NCBI GenBank assembly: GCA_041569895.1
Contig: JBFFXF010000233.1
Coordinates: 1-12,204, forward strand
From: JBFFXF01 sp041569895
GTDB taxonomy: Bacteria; Planctomycetota; UBA8108; JACQVS01
Reading direction: 5' to 3'
DNA: 12,204 nt
Part shown: positions 6,344 through 12,204 of the stretch, in pieces
How positions within the stretch are numbered: the stretch's first letter is position 1
Layout of the letters: every line of letters starts with the position of its first letter
Notes under the pieces: model-generated
What the model was told of the DNA's origin: nothing
Seen by the model: only the letters and a program-made list of their open reading frames with translations
Database searches by the model: none
Position numbers and translations under genes: made by a program

Positions 6344-8056
6344 ATGACCGACAACCCGTTCCGAGCCGAGGTGATCGAGCGACTCAGCCGGGCGACCGAG
6401 CTCGACGCCGAGGAGATCGACTCGCAGCTGACCTACCCGCCGAATCCGCAGCTCGGCGACCTCGCCTTTCCGTGCTTCACGCTCGCGAAGCGGCTCCGCA
6501 AGGCGCCGCCGAAGATCGCGGCGGACCTCGCCGCGGGCGAGTTCGCGACGCCGTCGGACCGCGTCGCCGGCGCCCAGGCCGCCGGGCCCTATCTGAACTT
6601 CTCGTTCGAGCGGACGGCGTACGCGCGCTGGGTGATCGCTGGCGCGATGGAGGCCGGCGAGCGTTTCGGCAGCTCGGACGAGGGCGGCGGCCGGACCATC
6701 GCGATCGACTTCTCCTCACCGAACATCGCCAAGCCGTTCCACGTCGGCCACCTGAGATCGACGATCATCGGCGGGGCGCTCTATCGAATCTTCGCGACGC
6801 TCGGATACCGGCCGGTCGGCATCAACCACCTCGGCGACTGGGGGACGCAGTACGGCAAGCTGATCGTCGGTGTGAAGACGTGGGGTCGCCCGGAGGACCT
6901 CGACGACATCATGGCGCTCAACCGCCTGTACGTGAAGTATCACGAGGCGGAAAAGGAGCGTCCCGACCTGGCAGGTGACGCGCGCGAGTGGTTCCGGAAG
7001 CAGGAGTCGGGCGACGCCGAGTCGCTCGAGCTCTGGAGGAAGATCCGCGACACGAGCCTCGAATACTTCAAGCGGATCTACGAGCGCCTCGGCGTCGAGT
7101 TCGACGCGTACACCGGCGAGTCGTTCTTCAACGACAAGATGGACGCCATGGTCGAGCGCGCCGAGAAGGCCGGAGTGACCGAGATCTCGGACGGAGCGTT
7201 GATCGTCAAGCTCGAGAAGCACGGCATCGACACACCGGCCCTCCTCCGCAAGGCCGACGGCTCGACGCTCTACATCACGCGCGACCTCGCCGCCGCGGTC
7301 TACCGCAAGCAGACGTACGACTTCGATCGGCTGCTCTACGTCGTCGGCTCCGAGCAGTCGCTCCACTTCAGGCAGCTCTTCAAGCTGCTCGAGCTCCTCG
7401 GGTACTCGTGGGCGTCACGCTGCACGCATGTCGCGTTTGGACGGGTGAAGGGGATGTCGACGCGTGAGGGAAACGTCGTCTACCTCGAAGAGCTCCTCGA
7501 CGAGGCGCGCGATCGCGCCCTCGCGAACATGCGGGAGAACATCGACAAGAGGCCCGAGGTCGACGACGAGGAGCGCGTGGCGGAGGCGGTCGGGCTGGCC
7601 GCGATCTTCTTCAGCGATCTCAGCAATCGGCGGATCAAGGACTACACCTTCGACTGGAATCGGGCGATCTCGTTCGAGGGCGACACCGGCCCGTACCTCC
7701 TCAACGCCCACGCCCGCATCGCCGGCATCATCCGCAAGTGCGGGGTCGAGCCGGCGTCGTCGCCCGACGACCTCGATTTCGGCGCCCTCGAGGAGCCGGA
7801 GGCGCACCGGCTGCTGATCCTGCTGCCGCGATACCACGAATCGCTCCGCGCCGCGGCGCGAGACTGCGAGCCGTCGGCCGTCGCGAACTACCTCCTCGAG
7901 CTCGCCAAGGCGCTGCACGCCTCGTACAAGGTGCTGCGCGTCAAGGGGGAGGAGACGCGCATCGCGCGAGCGCGCCTGCAGCTCTTCATCGCCGTCAAGC
8001 TGGTTCTCGCGAGCGGGCTGAGGATCCTCGGCATCCCGCCGCTCGAGCGCATGTAG
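6344..8056 (+). CDS. argS: Arginine--tRNA ligase (ArgRS)
   Basis: Cytosolic class I synthetase that charges tRNA-Arg; it needs the tRNA bound to activate arginine. Length 570 is typical. Domain order is an N-terminal tRNA-contacting domain (about 1-90, including YPPNPQLGDLAFPCF), the catalytic core with SPNIAKPFHVGH (HIGH motif 133-136, preceding Lys K130), NHLGDWGTQYG (161-171), the KMSKS-loop equivalent GMSTREGN (370-377), and a C-terminal helical DALR anticodon domain with NAHARI (454-459) and the conserved closing LGIPPLERM. ArgRS commonly lacks the second KMSKS lysine, with the Lys before HIGH compensating, and that arrangement is seen here. The ATG at 6344 is preferred over GTG at 6305, which overlaps the upstream gene and adds 13 unconserved residues. 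Probably co-transcribed with the leuB-like gene. Confidence 0.97.
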   Translation: MTDNPFRAEVIERLSRATELDAEEIDSQLTYPPNPQLGDLAFPCFTLAKRLRKAPPKIAADLAAGEFATPSDRVAGAQAAGPYLNFSFERTAYARWVIAGAMEAGERFGSSDEGGGRTIAIDFSSPNIAKPFHVGHLRSTIIGGALYRIFATLGYRPVGINHLGDWGTQYGKLIVGVKTWGRPEDLDDIMALNRLYVKYHEAEKERPDLAGDAREWFRKQESGDAESLELWRKIRDTSLEYFKRIYERLGVEFDAYTGESFFNDKMDAMVERAEKAGVTEISDGALIVKLEKHGIDTPALLRKADGSTLYITRDLAAAVYRKQTYDFDRLLYVVGSEQSLHFRQLFKLLELLGYSWASRCTHVAFGRVKGMSTREGNVVYLEELLDEARDRALANMRENIDKRPEVDDEERVAEAVGLAAIFFSDLSNRRIKDYTFDWNRAISFEGDTGPYLLNAHARIAGIIRKCGVEPASSPDDLDFGALEEPEAHRLLILLPRYHESLRAAARDCEPSAVANYLLELAKALHASYKVLRVKGEETRIARARLQLFIAVKLVLASGLRILGIPPLERM

Positions 8057-8080
8057 GGATCGGAGGGCCTGCTGCGGTTC

Positions 8081-8173
8081 CGGATCGGTCATCGGAATCG
8101 GTCATCGGAGTCGGAGTCGGAATCGGTATCGGAATCGGTATCGGAATCGGACATCGGAATCGGACATCGGACT
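8081..8173 (+). repeat. CGGNNT hexamer array between argS and TPR gene
   Basis: Fifteen units with a CGG core lie between the convergent argS and TPR-gene stop codons: CGGAAT, CGGTAT and CGGAGT hexamers, 7-bp units CGGTCAT (8086-8092, 8099-8105) and CGGACAT (8148-8154, 8161-8167), and a 5-bp first unit. The middle alternates CGGAAT/CGGTAT and the end alternates CGGAAT/CGGACAT, indicating growth by dimer duplication. It is the same repeat family as 2765-2837. No hairpin plus T-tract terminator is visible in this 201-nt gap. Confidence 0.93.
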
Positions 8174-8186
8174 CCGCCACAGCCTT

Positions 8187-8203
8187 CGAGGACGAGGACG
8201 ACG
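8187..8203 (+). repeat. GAGGAC block beside second hexamer array
   Basis: Two copies of GAGGAC plus a degenerate third follow the CGGNNT array. This is the reverse complement of the CTCGTC-type block at 2704-2727, reinforcing the link between the two intergenic regions. It is short, so chance similarity is possible. Confidence 0.5.
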
Positions 8204-8257
8204 TCGGGTAGGGCCTGTTGATTTTCTCACCGCCATGGGAGCTGGCCCGGCGAGGCG

Positions 8258-9040
8258 TCAGTCCGCCTCGATCGACTCCGGCTCGAGCCCGAAGGCCACC
8301 GACACCTCCCGCGCGATGGCGCGGAAGAGCTCCTCGACGAGCACTTCGTGATCCGGGAACTCGATCTCGAGCGTCCGCTTGTACACCTCGAGACGGTCAG
8401 CAGGAGCCGAGGGCGGCGCGGCGTCGACGGTGCGCGGCGACCGGAAAAAGCGGACGATCACGAACGGATTCGGCTCGAGCTCGCCGGGGAAGTCCAGGAC
8501 CATCTCCTCTGCCTGCTCGACGTGCTGGAACAGCTCGGGCGGGAGAGCCTCGATCGCCTCATGGAGCAGTCGGTTGAAAGCCTCCCGGGTGAAGCGGGGC
8601 GGCGCGGAGAAGTCGTCGGGATCCATCTCGGCCGCGCGACGGTAGCATTCGTCGGCGCGCTCGCGGTCGCCGATTCGATCGAAGCAATGGCCGAGGTCGA
8701 AGAAGTACGACGGATCGTCGGTTCTCTCGGGCCCGAGGCCGAGCTGCAGCTCGAGCGCCTCCTCGAAGCGACCGAGGCCGAGAAGAACCGAGGCCTTCTC
8801 GCGCAGCGCGAACTGACGCTGGGAATCGTGACGGAGCGCCTTCTCGAGCAGACCGAGGGCGTCGAGAAGACGATTCTCGTCGCCGGCGAACACCGCCTCC
8901 CATTCGAGGAAGGTGAGGTCGTCAGGGTAGAGCTCCCGCGCACGCTGGAGGTGATGGAGGGCCTTGTCGAAGGCGCCTTCCTCGTAGTAGGTCTCGATGA
9001 AGGACAGGATGTCCTTCGGAGTCTCCTTGCGCTGGATCAT
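8258..9040 (-). CDS. TPR protein with degenerate minimal-zincin C-terminal domain
   Basis: Protein of 260 residues with no signal peptide or membrane segment, so probably cytosolic. Residues 10-143 are helical tetratricopeptide-like repeats, clearest at 10-40 (YYEEGAFDKALHHLQRARELYPDD) and 110-143 (LGHCFDRIGDRERADECYRRAAEMDPDD). Residues 150-258 resemble the short metallopeptidase-like zincin family (Zincin_1 type): FTREAFNRLLHEAIEALPPEL at the start, a central strand pair around 192-199 and 217-222, and a final helix. In active members that helix reads HExxHHFG; here it is REVSVAFGL (244-252), keeping Glu but losing both zinc-binding His. It is therefore probably a non-catalytic scaffold or binding protein. 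It follows the carboxypeptidase-regulatory-like gene by 37 nt on the same strand. Family assignment rests on remembered motifs, not a search. Confidence 0.75.
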   Translation of the reverse strand: MIQRKETPKDILSFIETYYEEGAFDKALHHLQRARELYPDDLTFLEWEAVFAGDENRLLDALGLLEKALRHDSQRQFALREKASVLLGLGRFEEALELQLGLGPERTDDPSYFFDLGHCFDRIGDRERADECYRRAAEMDPDDFSAPPRFTREAFNRLLHEAIEALPPELFQHVEQAEEMVLDFPGELEPNPFVIVRFFRSPRTVDAAPPSAPADRLEVYKRTLEIEFPDHEVLVEELFRAIAREVSVAFGLEPESIEAD

Positions 9041-9077
9041 GCTCGTTCGCCGCCGGCATTCTACCGACCGACCGGCG

Positions 9078-11051
9078 TCATTGCTCGGTCTTGCTCGGCC
9101 TGAGCTCGAGCTCGACCGTGTCGGCAGGACCGGTGGCGGAGATCGTGCAGCCCGTGCGGGCGAGCTCGAAACCCCGGGCCCGCGCGTTGACGAGGCCCGA
9201 CCCGGGCGCGAGCCCCTCCACCTCGAAGCGCCCGTCCTGCCCGGCGACGGTCTCGTGGGTCAGCGTGCTCTGCAGACCGTCGGCGCGCGCGCTCCAGGTG
9301 AAGCTGACGTGCGCGCCCGGCACGCCGCGGCCGGCGCCAGACACCACGCGCCCGCGCAGCGTCCGGTCTCCGAATCCGAGCGGAACCCGCACCGTCGCCT
9401 CGCCGCCGTCCTCGAGACGGATGCCGTGCACGCGGACTCTCGGAATCGTACGGGTCTCCAGGACCAGATTCCCCGACGGGACGGACTGGAGACGGAATCG
9501 CCCGCGGTCGTCCGTCGTGCCGACGACGGAGCTCGCGAAGGAGAGGGTGCTGCGGACCGTGAAGGTGAAGCGCGGCACCGGATCGCCGTCAGCGTCGACG
9601 AGGGTCCCGGAGAGAGCGCCGGAGCCGAGAGCCTCGAGCACCAGGTCGACCCGATTCGCTCCCGGGCGAACGTCGAGCGTGTCGATCACCTCGTCGCGGT
9701 GGCCGCCGCGCGGATAGACCCACAGGCGATACACGCCGGTGAGGACGTCGTCGATGCGATACGAGCCGTCCGCGGCGGACACGCCCTGGTAACGCAGCCC
9801 GGTCTCGGCGCTGCGCAGAAAGACCGTCTCGCCCGCGACCGCCGTTCCCGTGGAGTCCGTCAGCCGGCCGGACACCTCGGCGAGCTCGCCGGCGGGCTCG
9901 AGCTCGAACTCGAACGCGAGGTCCTCGCGCTGGCCGAGGTCCGCGAGCCGAAACGACGTCTCCGCATCGACGTAGCCCTCCTTCCGCGCCGTGAAGGTGA
10001 CCATCTCGGCCGGCGACCCGCGCAGGGAGAGCTCGATCCGGAAGTCACCCGCCTCGCCGGTCCGCGCGCGGCCTCTCTGGCCGCTGACGAGGATCCAGGC
10101 CCCGGCGATCGGCTTCCCGGAAGAGGTCACCCGGCCGGCGGCGACGATCGATTTCTCGTCATGCACCACCAGGTCGATGCCCTCCGAGGGCGCCATGACA
10201 TCGTGCCGCGCGCTCGCCCCCTCGGGTGCGGTGATCTCGAGGCGGTACTCGCCGTCGGTGAGGCCAGACAGGCGGAAACGTCCAGACTCGTCGGTCGACG
10301 TGCGACTGTCGCGTGAAGCGGCGAGCAGTCGGATGGCGTCGGGCTGGAGAGCGTCGGGCTCGAGACCGATCGACGTGATGGTCACCTCGGCGTCCGGGAC
10401 GGGCTCTCCGCGAGCGTCGAGGACGCGCCCGGAGATCTCGCGGTCGACGGGCGCCAGGACGACGTGGATCTCGCGCTCCTCGCCCGGAGACAGCGTCACC
10501 GCGCGATCGCCACCGAGCTGCGGCAAGTCGGCGCTGTCGAGGAGGAGCGTGTACGCGCCGGCCGGAAGATCGCCGAAGACGACGACACCTTCCGCGTCGG
10601 TCGTCCGAGATGGGCGACGCGCTCCCGAGACGAGCGTCACCTCGACGCCGGCCGCCGCGAGGCCATCCGCCCCGTCGACCGCGACGAGGAGGCTCGCCGG
10701 TCCGGAGGGCGAGCCGGGCGTGGGCGGCTTCGCCGCGTCGTTCGCGCGATCCGCCGGGGCGGTCCCGGCGTCGTCGGGTCGTCTCCCACCGTGCCGGCCA
10801 GCGATCGGGCCGTCCACGCGACGCGGCGCCGCGACGCGGCCGTTTTTGCTGGACGGTCCGCCGCCCACCCCGGCGGCGCCAGGGCCGGGAGCGTCTCCAC
10901 GGGCGTCTCCGGGGCCGCGGCTCCCCGGCCCGCCGCGGGCCGCGGTCCTCCCGCCGATCAGGTCCGCCAGCGGCCCGTGGAACAGCAGCAATCCGACCGC
11001 GAGCAGCGCGATCGACGACAGGAACGCGATGAAAACGGTTCGCCTGGTCAT
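9078..11051 (-). CDS. Membrane-anchored protein with about six carboxypeptidase-regulatory-like domains
   Basis: Protein of 657 residues. An N-terminal RR-flanked hydrophobic segment (about 5-24, VFIAFLSSIALLAVGLLLF) acts as signal anchor, so the rest should face the periplasm or outside. A Gly/Pro/Arg/Ala-rich low-complexity linker spans about 33-117. Then come about six beta-sandwich repeats near 120-200, 205-297, 303-385, 391-473, 478-558 and 564-651. Each follows the pattern SGRV-D--G-PV--A-V ... T-D--GRFRL--L--G-Y-L, as in carboxypeptidase regulatory-like or prealbumin-like domains. No peptidase domain is present, so the role is probably structural or adhesive. ATG at 11051 is preferred to the longer frame from 11258, which would bury the membrane segment and cover the intergenic promoters. 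No strong Shine-Dalgarno is seen. The TPR/zincin gene follows after 37 nt, so the two may form an operon. Confidence 0.85.
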   Translation of the reverse strand: MTRRTVFIAFLSSIALLAVGLLLFHGPLADLIGGRTAARGGPGSRGPGDARGDAPGPGAAGVGGGPSSKNGRVAAPRRVDGPIAGRHGGRRPDDAGTAPADRANDAAKPPTPGSPSGPASLLVAVDGADGLAAAGVEVTLVSGARRPSRTTDAEGVVVFGDLPAGAYTLLLDSADLPQLGGDRAVTLSPGEEREIHVVLAPVDREISGRVLDARGEPVPDAEVTITSIGLEPDALQPDAIRLLAASRDSRTSTDESGRFRLSGLTDGEYRLEITAPEGASARHDVMAPSEGIDLVVHDEKSIVAAGRVTSSGKPIAGAWILVSGQRGRARTGEAGDFRIELSLRGSPAEMVTFTARKEGYVDAETSFRLADLGQREDLAFEFELEPAGELAEVSGRLTDSTGTAVAGETVFLRSAETGLRYQGVSAADGSYRIDDVLTGVYRLWVYPRGGHRDEVIDTLDVRPGANRVDLVLEALGSGALSGTLVDADGDPVPRFTFTVRSTLSFASSVVGTTDDRGRFRLQSVPSGNLVLETRTIPRVRVHGIRLEDGGEATVRVPLGFGDRTLRGRVVSGAGRGVPGAHVSFTWSARADGLQSTLTHETVAGQDGRFEVEGLAPGSGLVNARARGFELARTGCTISATGPADTVELELRPSKTEQ

Positions 11052-11084
11052 GTGTTCGTGGCTGAAAAGAAGCCTGCCCTTTCG

Positions 11085-11090
11085 ATTGTA
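11085..11090 (-). promoter_or_regulatory. Possible -10 element for the 11051-8258 unit
   Basis: On the minus strand TACAAT (11090-11085) lies 34 nt before the ATG at 11051. It would give a leader of roughly 27 nt, but no acceptable -35 is found at 15-19 nt spacing, so this is weak. Confidence 0.25.
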
Positions 11091-11169
11091 CACGCCGGTC
11101 GCCGATCGTGGATCCCGGTCCGGGCCCTCTGGTCGAATCCCGCCCGGGGCCGGCCATCCGCACCGTGTC

Positions 11170-11178
11170 GGGGGGGGG
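11170..11178. repeat. G9 homopolymer tract in divergent intergenic region
   Basis: Nine consecutive G residues on the plus strand lie 12 nt before the -35 of the candidate plus-strand promoter (11191) and 118 nt before the minus-strand ATG at 11051. Tracts of this length are slippage-prone. Confidence 0.9.
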
Positions 11179-11190
11179 TCGAAAATGCGA

Positions 11191-11219
11191 TTGCCCGTGA
11201 GTCGGCCACGCCGTACAAT
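11191..11219 (+). promoter_or_regulatory. Candidate sigma70 promoter upstream of TSP3-repeat gene
   Basis: TTGCCC (11191-11196), an optimal 17-nt spacer and TACAAT (11214-11219, five of six consensus bases) form the best plus-strand promoter in this gap. Transcription from about 11226 would give the downstream gene (ATG 11583) a leader of roughly 355 nt, unusually long and rich in inverted repeats. Confidence 0.5.
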
Positions 11220-11238
11220 CGCACCCTCGCGTTGGGTT

Positions 11239-11251
11239 TGAGACAGTCTCA
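11239..11251. promoter_or_regulatory. Perfect 13-bp palindrome just downstream of promoter
   Basis: TGAGAC-A-GTCTCA is a perfect inverted repeat about 13-25 nt downstream of the start site predicted for the promoter at 11191-11219. Its size, symmetry and place suit a dimeric repressor operator. No regulator gene is adjacent. Confidence 0.4.
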
Positions 11252-11415
11252 CGGACACTTTCCGGCCTCCTGGACGGCCTCGGAATCGCGTTCCGCCCTC
11301 CGAGCGCCACCCGACTGGGGGAAACTGTTCCCACGATCCGAGTTTCGTTTTTGAGCCTGTAGCGGCCGCGCAAATCGCCAGCGCTGGCTCACCTCGGCGG
11401 GCGCACGTCGTGATC

Positions 11416-11468
11416 CCCGAACATCGGGCGAACGACCCGATCGTTCGCGGTCCGGACGATGGACCGCG
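11416..11468 (+). other. Cluster of overlapping perfect hairpins in a long leader
   Basis: Four stems overlap in series: CCCGA/TCGGG (11416-11428, 3-nt loop), ATCGGG/CCCGAT (11423-11441), GCGAACGA/TCGTTCGC (11428-11448, 8 bp, 5-nt loop) and CGCGGTCC/GGACCGCG (11446-11468, 8 bp, 7-nt loop). Neighbours share bases, so they cannot all form at once. Nearby are the perfect palindromes GCCAGCGCTGGC (11377-11388) and GGCCCGCGGGCC (11532-11543). The region 11220-11582 has no plausible gene. It may be a structured 5' leader or an RNA element; no known riboswitch family was recognised. Confidence 0.4.
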
Positions 11469-11582
11469 GCGTGTCTCCGCCAGGCGGGCCCCGGGTTTCG
11501 AATCAGAGAATCGTCCACTGAACCGGCCGATGGCCCGCGGGCCGTGGGTCCTCGGTCACCGCACGAAACGGGTCTGAGAGAA

Positions 11583-12204
11583 ATGAACGAGTCCCTTCAG
11601 CTGTCGCGGGAAGCCGACAGGACACGCCACGCCCCGCTCCGACGTCGCCGCCTGCTCCTCCCGCTCCTCCCGCTTCTCTCCGCGCTCCTGATCACCGCGG
11701 CCGCAACGGCGCAGGACACCGACGGCGACGGCATCGACGACGCCTTCGATAACTGTCCGACGGTCGCCAACCCGGCCCAGGACGACACCGACGGCGACGG
11801 CGTCGGCGACGCCTGCGACAACTGTCCGCTCGTCGTGAATGCCTCGCAGATCGACACGGACGGCGACGGCCTCGGAGATGCCTGCGACGGGTGTCCCAAC
11901 GACCCGGACAACGATGTCGACGGCGACGGGGTGTGCGGCGACATCGACAACTGCCCCGCCGTCGCCAACTCCTCGCAAACCGACTCGGACGGCGATGGGC
12001 TCGGGAACGCCTGCGACGCCTGCCCGCTCGACGCCGCCAACGACGCGGACGCCGACGGCGTCTGCGGTGACGTCGACAACTGCCCGGCGATCCCGAACCC
12101 GGCGCAGCTCGATGCCGACGGCGACGGGCTCGGAGACGCCTGCGACGCCTGTCCCGACGATCCGAACAACGACGTCGACGGTGACGGTGTCTGCGGCGAC
12201 CTCG
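11583..12204 (+). CDS. Secreted thrombospondin type 3 repeat protein, 5' part
   Basis: The frame is open to the right edge, so the stop codon and C-terminal domains lie outside; 207 residues are visible. An N-terminal Arg-rich stretch (20-23) precedes a Leu-rich hydrophobic core (24-38) and ITAAATAQ, a plausible signal peptide cut near residue 44. From 45 on the protein is a continuous run of calcium-binding thrombospondin type 3 units: DTDGDGxGDACDNCP, DxDGDGLGxACDxCP and DGVCGDxDNCPAxxN. The Asp residues would bind Ca2+ and the paired Cys would form disulfides, fitting an extracytoplasmic location. Bacterial proteins of this sort often carry such repeats as rigid stalks beside other surface or adhesion domains; which ones occur here is unknown. 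ATG at 11583 is the start that places a signal peptide correctly, although a well-spaced Shine-Dalgarno is not obvious. Confidence 0.88.
   Translation, partial: MNESLQLSREADRTRHAPLRRRRLLLPLLPLLSALLITAAATAQDTDGDGIDDAFDNCPTVANPAQDDTDGDGVGDACDNCPLVVNASQIDTDGDGLGDACDGCPNDPDNDVDGDGVCGDIDNCPAVANSSQTDSDGDGLGNACDACPLDAANDADADGVCGDVDNCPAIPNPAQLDADGDGLGDACDACPDDPNNDVDGDGVCGDL
11853..12204 (+). repeat. 129-bp tandem coding repeat within TSP3 gene
   Basis: The protein shows a 43-residue higher-order period made of a 21-residue half (DxDGDGLGxACDxCPxDxxND) and a 22-residue half (xDxDGVCGDxDNCPAxxNxxQx). Copy 1 is 11853-11981 and copy 2 is 11982-12110. Copy 3 starts at 12111 and runs off the edge. DNA similarity is high but not perfect. 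Confidence 0.85.

Noticed and set aside
6713..7477. ArgS KMSKS loop reading GMSTREGN considered as a defect
   Set aside because: ArgRS enzymes commonly lack the second KMSKS lysine and rely on the Lys before HIGH, which is present here (IAKPFHVGH).
7995..8180. Minus-strand frame with Pro-Ile repeats over the second array
   Set aside because: It is the product of reading the CGGNNT array in one frame. It has no initiation signal, and the start of the array and its neighbours are clearly intergenic.
8212..8252. GGGCC...GGCCC inverted repeat after the TPR gene as a terminator
   Set aside because: Only a 5-bp stem with a loop near 30 nt and no T tract.
11052..11258. N-terminal extension of the carboxypeptidase-regulatory-like protein to an upstream start at 11258
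   Set aside because: The added 69 residues are Arg/Pro/Gly-rich without conserved character, span the G9 tract and candidate promoters, and would bury the N-terminal signal anchor that begins at 11051.
11249..11518. 89-codon minus-strand frame in the divergent intergenic region
   Set aside because: Arg-rich composition typical of random high-GC frames, no motif and no start context. It overlaps the hairpin cluster.
11556..12169. Minus-strand frames opposite the TSP3-repeat gene
   Set aside because: They are periodic only because the sense strand encodes TSP3 repeats. The sense frame has a signal peptide and canonical Asp/Cys motifs.
11853..12204. Tandem repeat considered as a CRISPR-like array
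   Set aside because: The repeat is coding, in frame, without distinct spacers, and translates to TSP3 units.

Overview
The window is a high-GC bacterial chromosomal segment made mostly of housekeeping genes. Coding frames have strongly G/C-biased third positions, so long antisense open frames occur throughout. The mix suggests a Gram-negative lineage of the Acidobacteriota or Myxococcota sort: bacterial GltX with an adjacent tRNA-Gln, split trpB-trpA, a LeuB-clade dehydrogenase, ArgS, a membrane-anchored protein with repeated carboxypeptidase-regulatory-like domains, an exported thrombospondin type 3 repeat protein, and intergenic hexanucleotide arrays. That placement is an inference and no single marker settles it.

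Layout. (1) 1-1748, minus strand: gltX, followed by tRNA-Gln(CTG) with what looks like its own promoter (overlapping the gltX stop codon) and its own rho-independent terminator. (2) 1844-2632, plus strand: a FabG-like short-chain dehydrogenase/reductase, divergent from gltX. (3) 2633-2839: the gap between the convergent SDR and trpA stop codons, filled almost entirely by hexamer repeats. (4) 2840-5028, minus strand: trpB then trpA with an ATGA stop/start overlap. (5) 5029-5273: a divergent regulatory gap with a candidate plus-strand promoter and a dyad. (6) 5274-8056, plus strand: a LeuB-like dehydrogenase followed 23 nt later by argS. (7) 8057-8257: a second convergent gap with an array of the same repeat family. 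(8) 8258-11051, minus strand: a two-gene unit, first a membrane-anchored protein with about six regulatory-like beta-sandwich domains, then a TPR protein whose C-terminal half resembles a minimal zincin with a degenerate HExxH site. (9) 11052-11582: a 530-nt divergent intergenic region with candidate promoters, a G9 tract, a perfect operator-like palindrome and a chain of overlapping perfect hairpins. (10) 11583 to the right edge, plus strand: the 5' part of a secreted thrombospondin type 3 repeat protein, still open at the edge.

Functionally the left two thirds are translation (gltX, tRNA-Gln, argS) and amino-acid biosynthesis (trpBA, leuB-like). The right third is cell-envelope or secreted material. 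The points most worth checking are the convergent-gene hexamer arrays (no ordinary terminator is visible in either convergent gap), the TPR/pseudo-zincin protein and its partner, and the structured leader of the thrombospondin-repeat gene. No mobile element, CRISPR array or phage gene was seen.
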